A DNA stretch of 64,000 nucleotides from Planctomycetia bacterium (GCA_030539295.1 JAUNSJ010000003.1:124001-188000), one strand, 5' to 3'; shown: positions 7,420-17,440, numbered from the stretch's first letter. The notes: generated from the letters alone by a model not told the origin. Numbers and translations are program-made.

Positions 7420-10011
7420 CTACCAGCGTACCTTACAGCCGAGTGAGCCATAGTGGTCCGCGACGTACTTGTTTTTGAGGTAGTCCCAATTGACATAAAC
7501 GAGGAAGGCGGGGACAGGAATCCATTCGGCACCTGCTCCGGCCAGGCACCAGTCGCGTCCCATGGAGTTACCATAAACCGTAAAGGAACCGGCTGCCGGA
7601 TAGATGCCGGAAAATTCCATTGTTGTTTTGCCTTTATAGTCGCTAAGGAATTCATGAATCCAGAGTCCGTGCACATTCAGGTCAAGCTTTGTGTGCGTTT
7701 GAAGCAGCTTCAGAGTCGCCTTGGCGCCGAGGTTGGAGTGCAGTGAATGATAATTCTTTTTACCGGCCGATAGTGCGAATCCGGAGTTCGTAGTCGACGT
7801 TTCACTTATCGTGTCGCGATACAGGAACGTGTAGCCGGCCCCGGCAAAGGGCGTCAGAATGAAGTTCGAGCCGAACCCGAAATTCGCGCCACGCTCATAC
7901 GAAGCCGACGCCTGATAATCCTTAACCTTACCGTGCATGGCATCATTAATTCCATTAAATGCAATAGTGCGATCGGTTTTCCAGTGACTGTAGACCCCGC
8001 GAAGCATAATCAGATTATAGACAAACTCGTCGCCGAACTGATTATACAGGCCCAGTGTATGTTCATCGGATTTCAGATTGCCGTACCAGGAAGGCGTGTC
8101 GCGTATCTTATCCTGCATATAGGAGTAGAAAACGCCACTTCGGCAGTCGCTGGAGCAGAAGAGATCCAACCCGAGGAGTCCGCCGGCCATGCGGGAATCG
8201 TAGCCGTAATATTCGCCATGATTCTTCGTCGAGCCGCGCCCGGACAGCAGCGTACCCCAAGCCGAATAGATCAACGTACCGGGATCGCCCAGCTCCTGTC
8301 CGCGGTAGATACTGCCGTCGTCGAAAACCGATTCCTGTCGCATAACCTCACCGAGCGGCATGCCATTCTCGTAGACCGGGGCATACCCAGGCCCATAAGG
8401 CGCCGTATCCAGTCCACCGGTCGAATAACCCGCGGCGCTGTCGCCGTAGGGATAGGTACCGGGTGCCGCAACGGAACTGGAACCTGTCCACGTTGCCAGC
8501 GGGACCGCGCGAAGATGCTCAAAGACCGCCTGTTCCACCATGATATTATTCATGAACTCGCGACCTATCGCCGAGGCGTACAGTTCACCGGTCAGTTGCT
8601 TCATGCCGGTCGGATTCTGGATTAAGGTCGATAGATTGCCATACATGGACGATGAATACTGACCATTATCAATAGCGTTATCCAGATAGACCGCCTCGTT
8701 GTATGTGTTCGTGGTCGTCGCATGCGGAGTCAGTTTCTCCGAGTTATCGGACACGACGACAAAATTACCATCGTCGGTCGCCTGGAGGACATAGTGCTTA
8801 CCCAGTATATTATCCGTTATAATGATATTCGTTGCGTCGCCGGTCCCGTTATTCCCTTCCGAATAGATGAGGGAGAGCTTGTTCGGCGTCTTGCCGTTCA
8901 GGTCAGAGACAATATTAAACGTCGCCTGGTCAATATCGACCGTCCCCGTATCCGCGCCGTCGGAAACATTGTACAGGGTATTCTTACCGGTCGCCGTATT
9001 GACATAGAAGTTGATACTCCCGCCGCTGGCAACGTTGAGAGAATCGACCACCATTTCGCCCGGATTCTGTATATCGAGCGTACCATTATTCATAACCGTA
9101 TAGTCGCCGCCCACGTAATTGGCGATATCAGATTCGGTATCGTAAATAACGTCTTTAAACGACGCGTTCCCTTTGACCACGGAGAACATTCCTTCCTCAA
9201 TCACCAGATCGGCATTTTCAAGGGAGATGGCCGCGTTCGTTGTGGTCCGCAATTGCAAAGTACCGGCGCCGCTCTTGGTCAGTGTGGAGCCGTTCCCCAA
9301 GGTCAAGCCGTTATGAACGGTCAGCGTCTTGCCCGCGGCTATGTCTATTTCAGCCTCATCCGGACTGGCCACCGTCGATTCCGGACCGATCAGAATCTGG
9401 CCCGCGTCCACATCCGCGTCAATATCAAGCAGACTGTCGTCGTCCATACCGAGCATTGCGTAACCGGTCATACCGCCGGTCGTCGAGTAGTTGCCCAGCG
9501 CATAGGTCTTCGTACTGCTTACGGTCAATGCCGAGCCGTCGAGGATGTGCGTGTAACCTGTCCATTTCGAACTGTTTCCGGTCGTTATGGCCCAGACGGA
9601 AGGGCCGGTCCCATCGCCCAGTTCCAGAACGGCACCCGGCTGGTCCGTATTGATCAGGGCCTGGTTCAACTCCCCACTTTCCGTAAGCGATAGCGAGAAC
9701 GCCCCGTTCCACTGCACGGCAGAGTACGTATCGAAATTGGCCGGGTCCGTTGTATCGGCGTCAATGGTAAGCGTCGTCGATTGTGCCTGCGCAGCCGCGG
9801 TTACGAGAAACAGGACGACAAGCAGAACGGCAATGGCAAGCCAGATGAGAATACTGGGTGTCAAGGTACGCTCTTTATCTTGAGGCGAAAAGAGTGCGGT
9901 TTCGCCCAGCGTTTCACCTCGCGGTTTGGCAATCTTCGCCGTTGTACTCTTGCCAATACTTCGGATCATTCCTGAAATCCCTGTCGAGGTCGTCTTTGTT
10001 GATTTAGTCAT
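7420..10011 (-). CDS. Autotransporter (type Va) with passenger and C-terminal outer-membrane barrel
   Basis: The 863-residue protein has a long charged leader, then a hydrophobic stretch (about 53-72, LIWLAIAVLLVVLFLVTAAA) and AQAQ. This is an extended signal peptide like those of other autotransporters. The passenger (about 75-480) is rich in Gly, Thr, Asp and Asn with repeated LTV/LTLGNGSTL-like beta-helix rungs. The last about 270 residues alternate as beta strands (WGTLLSGRGSTKNHGEYYGYDSRMAGG onward) and end in an aromatic residue, as barrels do. It would sit in the outer membrane and display the passenger. A leftward promoter lies about 80 bases upstream. No protease motif was recognised; adhesion is a guess. 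Confidence 0.85.
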   Translation of the reverse strand: MTKSTKTTSTGISGMIRSIGKSTTAKIAKPRGETLGETALFSPQDKERTLTPSILIWLAIAVLLVVLFLVTAAAQAQSTTLTIDADTTDPANFDTYSAVQWNGAFSLSLTESGELNQALINTDQPGAVLELGDGTGPSVWAITTGNSSKWTGYTHILDGSALTVSSTKTYALGNYSTTGGMTGYAMLGMDDDSLLDIDADVDAGQILIGPESTVASPDEAEIDIAAGKTLTVHNGLTLGNGSTLTKSGAGTLQLRTTTNAAISLENADLVIEEGMFSVVKGNASFKDVIYDTESDIANYVGGDYTVMNNGTLDIQNPGEMVVDSLNVASGGSINFYVNTATGKNTLYNVSDGADTGTVDIDQATFNIVSDLNGKTPNKLSLIYSEGNNGTGDATNIIITDNILGKHYVLQATDDGNFVVVSDNSEKLTPHATTTNTYNEAVYLDNAIDNGQYSSSMYGNLSTLIQNPTGMKQLTGELYASAIGREFMNNIMVEQAVFEHLRAVPLATWTGSSSVAAPGTYPYGDSAAGYSTGGLDTAPYGPGYAPVYENGMPLGEVMRQESVFDDGSIYRGQELGDPGTLIYSAWGTLLSGRGSTKNHGEYYGYDSRMAGGLLGLDLFCSSDCRSGVFYSYMQDKIRDTPSWYGNLKSDEHTLGLYNQFGDEFVYNLIMLRGVYSHWKTDRTIAFNGINDAMHGKVKDYQASASYERGANFGFGSNFILTPFAGAGYTFLYRDTISETSTTNSGFALSAGKKNYHSLHSNLGAKATLKLLQTHTKLDLNVHGLWIHEFLSDYKGKTTMEFSGIYPAAGSFTVYGNSMGRDWCLAGAGAEWIPVPAFLVYVNWDYLKNKYVADHYGSLGCKVRW

Positions 10012-10091
10012 CTGAATCGTTTCCGGTAATTGCGGTTTCCAGTCTTCGGTTTCACTTATAGCCAGGTCTCATACTCACAATGAACTACGCT

Positions 10092-10120
10092 GGTATAAAA
10101 CTTTGCCCCTAGGCGGTCAA
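10092..10120 (-). promoter_or_regulatory. Sigma-70-type promoter for the autotransporter
   Basis: Reading leftward, TTGACC (plus 10115-10120) is followed after 17 bases by TATACC (plus 10092-10097), about 80 bases before the ATG at 10011. Confidence 0.5.
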
Positions 10121-10357
10121 AACACCGGTCCGGAGGAAAAAGTGGTTAATTCTTCCAAATCTAGGCGTCTGTGTAAAGGTCATTTTGGCCTTTTTCTCAA
10201 AATCTTCTGAAAATTCTTCATGGCACGCCTTTTTTTCTCCGAGTCTCCACCTTTTTGCGGTAGAATAGGCAATATACATCTTATAAAAAAGTTTGTCCGA
10301 ACCGTGCCCGATTTTCCGTCTCCCGCTCCCTGCTCCTTTGCGGAACGTTCCTGTTGC

Positions 10358-10386
10358 TTGCCTTTTGCCGGCGACCGTGGTATAAT
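10358..10386 (+). promoter_or_regulatory. Sigma-70-type promoter for the metallo-hydrolase
   Basis: TTGCCT (10358-10363), a 17-base spacer and TATAAT (10381-10386) precede the ATG at 10532, leaving a leader of roughly 140 bases. Confidence 0.5.
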
Positions 10387-10531
10387 ACAGGTAACGGTGC
10401 CGGACATTTTTGCCCGGCCGTGGGAGAAGTTCAATTCGACCGCCGTAACAAAGAACAGAAAAAACACCGCGTTTCAAAATTTGTGCATTTTGTATATTAT
10501 TGTGTGAATTTTACTATTCAGTGAGGTTATT

Positions 10532-11317
10532 ATGAAAAAACAAGTTGTATGGTTGGGCCACAACTGCTGGCAGCTTTCGCTCGGGACGACCCATTTTTTG
10601 ATTGATCCGTATTTATCGGCGCCTGATGCGCCGTGCTCCGCGGAGGACATCTCCTGCCATTATATACTCATCTCGCACGGGCACGCGGACCACTGTGCCG
10701 ATGCGTTGACGATTGCGAGACGGACCGGGGCCACAGTCATAGCCATGGCGGAAGTTGCCGACTGGTTCGCCAAGCGGGGCGCGAAAAACGTTGAGCCAAT
10801 GAATATTGGCGGGATGGTACCGGCGCGTATTCTGTCGGACGCGATGGGGCCAGCCTCGACCAATGGGGTCGTTCTTATGACGCCGGCCCTGCACAGCTCG
10901 ACCATGCCGGATGGTTCGCCGGGCGGTAATTCGTGCGGATTTCTTCTGGCGGTCCGGCCTGACGGGAATAACATCGACGTTGAACCGGAGTCCGAGGTGC
11001 AGCCGCTCCGTGCCATGTTCGCCGATGCTTTTGTGGCCTATTTTGCCTGCGATACGGGTTATTTTTCCGAAATGTCGCTCTTGGGCCTGCTTGGTATTGA
11101 TGCGGCTTTTCTCCCGATTGGCGGACGCTATACGATGGGTCCGAGTGCCTCGTTGACCGCGATTGACGCCTTGAAGCCGCGTCATGTATTCCCTTCGCAC
11201 TACGGGACCTGGCCTCCTATAGAACAGAAGGTGAACTTGTGGGCCGACGCGGTGCGTAAGTACACGACCGCCATTCCGCAAGTCGTAACGCCAGGCGACG
11301 TCTTTACTTTGGGCTAG
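10532..11317 (+). CDS. Metal-dependent hydrolase of the metallo-beta-lactamase fold (UPF0173/UlaG-like)
   Basis: The 261-residue protein begins VVWLGHNCWQL and carries ISHGHADH (about 48-55), the HxHxDH metal site of the metallo-beta-lactamase superfamily. ALHSS, FACDTGYF and FPSHYGTWP match the rest of the UPF0173 metal-dependent hydrolase pattern. Length fits that group. It lacks a signal peptide and should be cytoplasmic. Relatives include lactonases such as UlaG, but the substrate here is unknown. Its stop codon overlaps that of the convergent XylR-like regulator by a few bases. GTGAGGT lies just before the start. Confidence 0.85.
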   Translation: MKKQVVWLGHNCWQLSLGTTHFLIDPYLSAPDAPCSAEDISCHYILISHGHADHCADALTIARRTGATVIAMAEVADWFAKRGAKNVEPMNIGGMVPARILSDAMGPASTNGVVLMTPALHSSTMPDGSPGGNSCGFLLAVRPDGNNIDVEPESEVQPLRAMFADAFVAYFACDTGYFSEMSLLGLLGIDAAFLPIGGRYTMGPSASLTAIDALKPRHVFPSHYGTWPPIEQKVNLWADAVRKYTTAIPQVVTPGDVFTLG

Positions 11318-12492
11318 GCTGCGGGCCGGTCCGAATCGCGGAATTCGCGGGGCGTACACCCGAACAGGGCGCGAAAAGCGCGAATAAAGCTCGCGCTCGA
11401 CGCGTAATCGAGATGCTTCGCGATCTCCGCCACGGTCTGATTTGTATCCGAGAGCAGTTCGCGTGCCCAGTCCATGCGTATGCGCGTAAATTCCTCCTTG
11501 GTCGTTTTACCCAGTCGCTTGATAAAGAGCCGATTCAGGGAGCAGCGGCAGAGTCCTACATGTTTCGCCACCTCCTGCACACTCGGATTACGCGAAATAT
11601 TATCTCGAAAATAGCCGAGTGCCTGGGAGACTTTCGGCTCACGAACCGGGAAAAAGGCGCTCGACTGCCGAAAATCGATGCCCAGCGGCGGGACGAGTAG
11701 CGGCGAATCTGGCAGCGGCTCACCGTTCATGGCGCGATCCAGCATGGCCGCCGCTTCATAGCCAAAGGTAAGTCCGTCCAGCGTTATACTCGACAGGGGC
11801 GGCTGCGAACTTTTACACAGGTCGATATTATTGCCCACCGCCAGGACGGCCACTTCTTCCGGAATGAGTATATCGTTCTGTCGGCAGACGTTCATGAGAA
11901 AGAAGGCATGCAGGTCCCAGGGGCAGAAGATACCCACCGGTTTCGGCAGGTTCCTGACCCAGTCGAGCGTCGCACTGGACGCCCCTTTCTCCCACACGAG
12001 GGGAAGCGAGATATTCAGTTCCGGGGTGACCTGCGGCGCCGTGTGGCAGGAATAGCCATATCGACGTACGCTCTTTTCATAGTTGTGGTTACGCGCCGCG
12101 GACCACCAGTTATGCCCCAGAGAGAAGAACGCAAAATGGCGCAGGCCCTGCTTGTAAAAATGCTCCGCGGCCAGTTCGCTCGTAACCCGTTCATCGACCA
12201 TAATATGCGGCGGATACTGGTCACTATCACCCATAAGTTCCACGACCGGGACACCCTTATCCGCCAGAATGCGTGACAGGTGCGGCACGCCGCTTCTCGA
12301 TATGATTCCGTCCCCTTCCCATTCCTTGAACCATTCGGGATATTCCTCGTGCACGTTCCGTTCGAAGAGAAAATAATTCCAGTTCCGATTGAGCTGGGCA
12401 TACCGTGACACGCCCTGCACCATATGCCGACCAAAAGACCGCGACGTCTCAATCAGCAGAAGGACTTCTTTTTTCCCCGTATTCTTTGTCAT
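11314..12492 (-). CDS. XylR-like AraC-family regulator with sugar-binding domain (copy 1)
   Basis: The 392-residue protein joins an N-terminal periplasmic-binding-protein-like sensor (KKEVLLLIETSRSFGRHMVQGVSRYA, DGIISRSG, GIFCPWDLHAFFLMNVC) to a C-terminal AraC helix-turn-helix pair (about 285-385: VQEVAKHVGLCRCSLNRLFIKRLG and VAEIAKHLDYASSASFIRAFRALFGCTPREF). Family members bind a sugar in the sensor and usually activate nearby catabolic genes. It diverges from the DUF1559 / lipoprotein / sialidase-fold genes and is clearly paralogous to the regulator at 36371. Ligand unknown; a sugar or sugar acid released by the secreted proteins is the natural guess. Confidence 0.93.
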   Translation of the reverse strand: MTKNTGKKEVLLLIETSRSFGRHMVQGVSRYAQLNRNWNYFLFERNVHEEYPEWFKEWEGDGIISRSGVPHLSRILADKGVPVVELMGDSDQYPPHIMVDERVTSELAAEHFYKQGLRHFAFFSLGHNWWSAARNHNYEKSVRRYGYSCHTAPQVTPELNISLPLVWEKGASSATLDWVRNLPKPVGIFCPWDLHAFFLMNVCRQNDILIPEEVAVLAVGNNIDLCKSSQPPLSSITLDGLTFGYEAAAMLDRAMNGEPLPDSPLLVPPLGIDFRQSSAFFPVREPKVSQALGYFRDNISRNPSVQEVAKHVGLCRCSLNRLFIKRLGKTTKEEFTRIRMDWARELLSDTNQTVAEIAKHLDYASSASFIRAFRALFGCTPREFRDSDRPAA

Positions 12493-12641
12493 TTTGTATG
12501 CCTCTCCTCTCGTGGCTCACACCCGTTTCACCCGTATCCTAATAATCTTTTATTCTATCAAATAGTAAGTTATGGTGAATACCCCCTGCTTCTTATTACA
12601 AAATGAATAGCCGAAATGTAACAAAATGTATGTTTTATCGT

Positions 12642-12670
12642 TTGACAAGCCGTTTCGTTGCGGATATACT
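12642..12670 (+). promoter_or_regulatory. Strong sigma-70-type promoter for DUF1559 copy 1
   Basis: Consensus TTGACA (12642-12647), a 17-base spacer and TATACT (12665-12670). The AAAGGAG ribosome site is at 12738-12744, six bases before the ATG. Strength is inferred from consensus match alone. Confidence 0.75.
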
Positions 12671-12750
12671 TGAAAGAGAGGTCGGGGAGGTAAAAAGTCT
12701 CCCCGTAAAAAACAGAGTTCCGTTTCATTCCATTTACAAAGGAGTAGAAC

Positions 12751-13965
12751 ATGAAAAGACTGGTCAATTTGAGTTTTGTAAACAGCAAAACAGGCGTCAA
12801 GAGAGCCATTCACAAACAGCTCCACCGCGCCGCGTTCACCCTCGTTGAACTGTTGGTTGTGATAACGATCATCGGGATCTTGATCGCGCTTTTGCTCCCC
12901 GCAGTTCAGGCAGCCCGGGAAGCCGCCCGACGTATGCAGTGCACGAATAACCTCAAACAGTATATGCTTGCCATGCACGGTTATCACGATGCCTTCTCCT
13001 CGTTCCCCGCCGGACGCTGCGGCCCGCGTGCCAGCGGCGGGTTTGGCGGCATTCATTCCGAGAACTATAATAATGCTCGAACCTGCACGTGGTCCGCCGC
13101 TCTTTGGGTTCTGCCTTTTATGGAACAGTCAGCGCGATACGACCTCTACATAGCCGGAGTCAAAGCAGGAAATGGAGTATCCTGTTCCGCGTTTTACAAA
13201 GCTTCCTGCCCCGATACCGCAACCTTCAATGCGACTGCCCGCGAGGCCTTTGCCGCCTTGCTCACCACTCCTGGTATTGCCGCGTTTCAGTGCCCTTCCG
13301 ACCCCATGTCTTCACAACCCACATACAACGACTGGGCCGCCGCACCCGATTACCCCAATGCGGTCAATAACTATGTGACCTGTCGCGGTGATACATTCCT
13401 TCACGATGATCCCTCGTCTTCATGTTTCCCACGTGGAATGTTTGCCGCCAAGCGGTGGTATGGCGCGGAAGCCTGCACCGACGGAACGAGTAATACGGCC
13501 TTTTTGAGTGAACGTTGCATACGAAAAAGTGCCACGGATAAAAGTATTCGAGGCGGGTCGCAAGATGGGGGGCTGGCGGTCTTAACAAACCCAAGCGTTT
13601 GTGCCGCCTTGAGAAACGGCGATCAGCATACGGGCGCCATACTGACTCCTGACGGTCAGGGTATCTTTGACGGTCGCGGCCCCTATGGCAGTTTTTGCAC
13701 CGTACTTCCCCCGAATTCCCCTTCCTGTACCGGCACGAGCATGAATGGAATCGTCTCCGCGAACAGTTATCACTCCGGGGGCGCTAACGTTGCCTTTGGC
13801 GACGGTTCTGTTCATTTCATTTCCGACACTATTGACAATAACGGCGGTACAGGTAACTATCAAAATTATTCTTACAGTTATTCCGCCGACCGAACTGCCC
13901 CTTCCTATTTCGGTGTTTGGGGTGCGATGGGGACACGTAGCGGCGGTGAAACAGTAACCTTGTAA
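12751..13965 (+). CDS. DUF1559 prepilin-type secreted protein (copy 1)
   Basis: The 404-residue protein has the class III prepilin signal [20 protein letters not shown] with glutamate at mature +5 (Glu33) and cleavage expected between Ala28 and Phe29. The segment [23 protein letters not shown] and the C-terminal [14 protein letters not shown] are the defining DUF1559 elements, a family greatly expanded in planctomycetes. After processing it would form a pseudopilin-like surface or periplasmic element; the true role is unknown. The residue before the cut is Ala, not the usual Gly. It lies 14 bases upstream of a lipoprotein gene and shares a promoter with it. Confidence 0.92.
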   Translation: MKRLVNLSFVNSKTGVKRAIHKQLHRAAFTLVELLVVITIIGILIALLLPAVQAAREAARRMQCTNNLKQYMLAMHGYHDAFSSFPAGRCGPRASGGFGGIHSENYNNARTCTWSAALWVLPFMEQSARYDLYIAGVKAGNGVSCSAFYKASCPDTATFNATAREAFAALLTTPGIAAFQCPSDPMSSQPTYNDWAAAPDYPNAVNNYVTCRGDTFLHDDPSSSCFPRGMFAAKRWYGAEACTDGTSNTAFLSERCIRKSATDKSIRGGSQDGGLAVLTNPSVCAALRNGDQHTGAILTPDGQGIFDGRGPYGSFCTVLPPNSPSCTGTSMNGIVSANSYHSGGANVAFGDGSVHFISDTIDNNGGTGNYQNYSYSYSADRTAPSYFGVWGAMGTRSGGETVTL

Positions 13966-13979
13966 ACGGGAGCAAACCT

Positions 13980-14489
13980 ATGTGTTATTTTAGTTTTCCA
14001 CTAAACAGACGATTTGGCATGGCAGTCGTCGGTCTGCTCTGTCTCACTTTTGGTTGCGGCAAACCGCTGCCAGAGGGCATGCCCAAGCTCTATCCCTGTT
14101 CCGTTAATGTTACCATGAACGGCCAGGTCCTGACCGATGCCGTCGTCTACTTTTATCCGGAAGATGAGTCGCTCAAAGACTACTACGCCACAGGTTGTAC
14201 CGACGAAAACGGCCAGACAGAAATGAAAACCCGTCTGGAATACCCGGGCGTGGTACAAGGGACATTCAAGGTAGCTTTGATCAAGACCATAATCAATCCC
14301 GATTGGAAGCGGACTCCCGACATGCCCCCGGAAGAGATGCCCGATTCCATTTCCCCGTTCGACTTTCGATTCTCACTTAAGGAAACGACTCCCTTTACGT
14401 GCGAAGTTAAGCCGGAAAAAAACACCTTTTCGTTCGATATTGAACAAAAAGGTAAACCGAAGCAAGGAGAAGTGCCTGGCACGCCGTAA
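13980..14489 (+). CDS. Carboxypeptidase-regulatory-like (transthyretin-type) lipoprotein (copy 1)
   Basis: The 169-residue protein has a hydrophobic start and lipobox LTFGC near residue 24, so it should be lipid-anchored. The mature part reads VNVTMNGQVLTDAVVYFYPED, TGCTDENGQTEMKT and PGVVQGTFKVALIKT, the strand pattern of the small beta-sandwich lipoproteins that often follow DUF1559 genes in planctomycetes. Function is unknown; a partner or anchor for the pseudopilin is inferred only from repeated gene pairing. The copy at 29299 is the same type. It ends in a charged KGKPKQGE tail. Confidence 0.8.
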   Translation: MCYFSFPLNRRFGMAVVGLLCLTFGCGKPLPEGMPKLYPCSVNVTMNGQVLTDAVVYFYPEDESLKDYYATGCTDENGQTEMKTRLEYPGVVQGTFKVALIKTIINPDWKRTPDMPPEEMPDSISPFDFRFSLKETTPFTCEVKPEKNTFSFDIEQKGKPKQGEVPGTP

Positions 14490-14524
14490 GTTTCCCGGCA
14501 ACGGCACAAGTTGTTTTTTGCAAA

Positions 14525-14548
14525 GTTTTTAAGACAGTACTTAAAAAC
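14525..14548. repeat. Perfect 9-bp inverted repeat before the sialidase-fold gene
   Basis: GTTTTTAAG (14525-14533), six bases, then CTTAAAAAC (14540-14548). No T-run follows, so an operator is as likely as a terminator for the lipoprotein gene just upstream. It lies 90 bases before the next start. Confidence 0.5.
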
Positions 14549-14638
14549 GGTGGGCTCTGTTCAGATCCCTTTCATAAGGGGTTGTCGGAGCGGAACCCAA
14601 GATGTACGATTATACATCAACTTCACATGGAGAACTCA

Positions 14639-15991
14639 ATGAAGAGCAAACGTAAGCTTACACTGGTAGCCTTGGTTTTCGTTATCGCCGGTAGCGTATT
14701 GCATGCGCAGCAGAATCCCGACCCGGCAGTATGGGAAAAAGAATATACGGGTAGTGTCTCGCAACAGTTATCGCGGCGTCGCGCGGAACTGACTCGCCTG
14801 GACCAAGAGCTTCAGACGACCAACCCGGATTATGTTGTTTATGTCCCCAAGGTAAAGCCGGAGGTCTTGGGCGATTGCTATAACGATCATTTTGAAGTCT
14901 TCTCCAAACCGGACGGCACTCTTTTTGCCCTCTGCTGTCAAGCGACATGTGAAGGTTATCTGGATGCTCATGTGACTTTCTTTCGAAGTGTCGACCAGGG
15001 AAAAACCTGGTCCGAGCCAAAAGTTCTGGCCGGGCCTGCCTGCGTGGACAAGAGCGTGCCCATCGCCACTTATGGATTCCCCATGGTCAGTAAGTCCGGA
15101 CGAATCTATGTCCTCTACACCCAATTTGTACCCGGGAAAGTCGCCAATATACGACAGCATACAGGCCTCATGATGGGTATTTACAGTGACGACAACGGCG
15201 ACACCTGGTCCGAGCCGCAACAGGTGTCCATGCCTCGTTCCTGCTATGACGCCGACGATCCGTCCATTCCCTCTTCGTGGGTCGTTTGGCAAAAACCACT
15301 TCGTCTGGGCAGCGATCATAAATACTTCGTTGGCGTTACTCGCTATGTCGCTCCCAAGTATTATTCCAAATTCTCGACAATTTCCGAATTTATTCAATTC
15401 GAAAATATTGACGACGACCCGCAGCCTTCCGACATCAAAGCATCCTGGTTCGCTACGAATGACGATGCGTTACGCGTCGGAGCACATTGTGAAGAACCAA
15501 GTATCGTCAAACTTCCTGATAATCGACTCTTCGCCTTGATGAGAACCAGCAATCGTTCTCCTTTTTGGTCGGTCAGTTCAGACGGTGGAAAAACATGGAC
15601 GAAACCGGAACCCCTTCGCGATCGCGACGGCGGCTCTCTCATTTTTCATCCGCTCTCTCCCTGTCCCATATACGATCGTTATGAAGGCGATTGCGGAAGT
15701 GGTTTTTACTTTACCTTTGTTCATCGTGAAGCAGACGAGGACCCCAAGTCCGTCTACGGCAAGCGTGGCCCGCTCGACCTGCTCGCCGGTAAATTTCAGC
15801 CGGACGCACATCAACCGATTTGGTTCGCGAAGCCACAGCCTTTCGTCTCGCGGCCTGCTGAACAGTCCTTCTATTGCAGTACAACTGTCGTCGATGGAAA
15901 AACCGTTCTCTGGTATCCCGACACGAAATTTTTCCTGCTTGGTCGGGTGATCGGCGACGAATGGTTCCAGGCCTGGGAGAAAAGCGAATAA
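14639..15991 (+). CDS. Secreted sialidase-fold (Asp-box/BNR) protein
   Basis: From ATG at 14639, with GGAG seven bases upstream, the product is 450 residues with a signal peptide ending near VLHAQ. Three Asp boxes are visible: SVDQGKTW, SDDNGDTW and SSDGGKTW, which mark a six-bladed sialidase-type propeller. No clear RIP motif for the first active-site arginine was found, so neuraminidase activity should not be assumed. It resembles the proteins at 29908-36130 only distantly. It follows the DUF1559 / lipoprotein pair and precedes a transporter and two sugar-type dehydrogenases, so a glycan-active secreted enzyme is the likely role. Confidence 0.8.
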   Translation: MKSKRKLTLVALVFVIAGSVLHAQQNPDPAVWEKEYTGSVSQQLSRRRAELTRLDQELQTTNPDYVVYVPKVKPEVLGDCYNDHFEVFSKPDGTLFALCCQATCEGYLDAHVTFFRSVDQGKTWSEPKVLAGPACVDKSVPIATYGFPMVSKSGRIYVLYTQFVPGKVANIRQHTGLMMGIYSDDNGDTWSEPQQVSMPRSCYDADDPSIPSSWVVWQKPLRLGSDHKYFVGVTRYVAPKYYSKFSTISEFIQFENIDDDPQPSDIKASWFATNDDALRVGAHCEEPSIVKLPDNRLFALMRTSNRSPFWSVSSDGGKTWTKPEPLRDRDGGSLIFHPLSPCPIYDRYEGDCGSGFYFTFVHREADEDPKSVYGKRGPLDLLAGKFQPDAHQPIWFAKPQPFVSRPAEQSFYCSTTVVDGKTVLWYPDTKFFLLGRVIGDEWFQAWEKSE

Positions 15992-16099
15992 TGAGTCCAC
16001 CGCTATTTTTCCACGATAAATTTTTTCAGCAGAAGCATGATTCACTTCTGCTGAACGATACATGCAAACATTAATCAACAAAGCAACCGGAAAATTCGA

Positions 16100-17440
16100 A
16101 TGAAAAAAGAGTCTTGCACGCGAGCGGTGAGCTGGTCGTTACCACTCACCCTGATTTTATTTGTCATTTTAACCTGCCTTGGCCAGTACATAGCCGGCGG
16201 CGTTCTGCTCATTGCCTTTTGGCTGGCTCTGGCACTGCGGACCCGATTGGGTGAATTTTCAAAAAATTTCACCTTTCCGGTTCTCGTCTTTGCGTGCCTG
16301 ACCGCGTCGATGTACTTTCCGAGCCCGTTTCTTAAGGTCGGCTCGCTTAGTTCCATGGCGCTCATTACGCCGATACTTCAGGTGATTATGTTCGGTATGG
16401 GTACGCAATTAACACTTAACGATTTTTACGGTGTTGTGCGTCAGCCGAAAGGCGTCCTCATTGGCTCCTCACTTCAGTTTCTGGTCATGCCCATTTCCGG
16501 TTTTACGCTGGGCAAGCTGTTCGGTTTTCCCGACGAAATTGCGGCCGGACTCGTTCTGATCGGTTCTGTGCCGGGCGGCATTGCCTCGAATGTTATGAAC
16601 TTTATTGCGCGGGCCAACGTAGCGCTGTCAATTACGCTTACGGCCATCTCAACACTGCTTGCTCCGTTTGCTACGCCGGTACTCATGAAATTTTACGCGG
16701 GGCAAATGGTCGAGGTCAATATGTTCGCCATGATGACCAGTATTATGGACATTGTTATTTTCCCCGTGGTCGCGGGCTTCCTGTTTCAGGCGGCGAAAGA
16801 GTCGAAACTCTTCAGTCGTCGTATCGCCGGTATGGTCTTTATCCCCCTTGTGGCCGTTCTTGCAATTTATGCAATTCTGGCACTGGTCGGAGGTCCGGAG
16901 CAACTGGCCGTTACGCGACGTTTGATCTGGATTGTTCCGCTCTTCTTCTTTGCACCCCTTCTCCTGGCGAAACTTCTTTCCGCGTGGTTAAAGCATCATG
17001 AGAAGCAGTTTGAGTCGATGATCGGCGTTGTATCCATGCTGGGCCTGCTCATTATTATAACCGTAATAAACGCGTCGGGCCGCGATTCCATGCTGGAGAT
17101 AGGAATTCTGCTCATGGTCGCCTGCATGTGCCATATCTTAATCGGTTACATAATCGGCTATAATGTTGCACGTCTGCTGGGCATGGATCGTCAGTCGTGC
17201 CGAACTATCTCTATTGAGGTCGGTCTCCAGAATGGCGGGCTGGCATCCGGGCTGGCGGTTGCTATGGGTAAGGCGGCGACCGTGGGACTGGCGCCCGGCG
17301 TCTTTGGCCCACTCATGAATATTTCAGGTTCCTGCCTCGCCGGCTGGTGGCGGAATCGACGTGGTGACGACGATAAGCCGGAATCAGAAAACAACGTGAC
17401 GGAGTCAGACGACTCCAACGAAAGAAGTCAAGCGATATGA
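16100..17440 (+). CDS. Bile acid:sodium symporter (BASS) family transporter
   Basis: The 446-residue membrane protein has about ten hydrophobic helices. FGMGTQLTLNDF and LIGSVPGGIASNVMNFIARANVALSITLT match the crossed-helix core of the BASS family, sodium-coupled importers of organic acids. Members outside bile acid transport move pantothenate, pyruvate or other carboxylates. The stop overlaps the ATG of the zinc dehydrogenase by four bases (ATGA), indicating coupling. Import of a sugar acid for the dehydrogenases that follow is inferred from this linkage. The last about 35 residues are a charged cytoplasmic tail. Confidence 0.88.
   Translation: MKKESCTRAVSWSLPLTLILFVILTCLGQYIAGGVLLIAFWLALALRTRLGEFSKNFTFPVLVFACLTASMYFPSPFLKVGSLSSMALITPILQVIMFGMGTQLTLNDFYGVVRQPKGVLIGSSLQFLVMPISGFTLGKLFGFPDEIAAGLVLIGSVPGGIASNVMNFIARANVALSITLTAISTLLAPFATPVLMKFYAGQMVEVNMFAMMTSIMDIVIFPVVAGFLFQAAKESKLFSRRIAGMVFIPLVAVLAIYAILALVGGPEQLAVTRRLIWIVPLFFFAPLLLAKLLSAWLKHHEKQFESMIGVVSMLGLLIIITVINASGRDSMLEIGILLMVACMCHILIGYIIGYNVARLLGMDRQSCRTISIEVGLQNGGLASGLAVAMGKAATVGLAPGVFGPLMNISGSCLAGWWRNRRGDDDKPESENNVTESDDSNERSQAI

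Larger units (their letters stand above)
10012..10531. other. Intergenic region between divergent autotransporter and hydrolase genes
   Basis: About 520 bases hold a leftward promoter for the autotransporter and a rightward one for the metallo-hydrolase (both listed). Several overlapping frames exist on both strands with no Shine-Dalgarno and no recognisable content. Nothing else was supported. Confidence 0.55.

Noticed and set aside
8722-9693. Long rightward frame of 323 codons
   Set aside because: It is the antisense of the autotransporter passenger and has no ribosome site or recognisable content; the passenger sequence is the better explanation.
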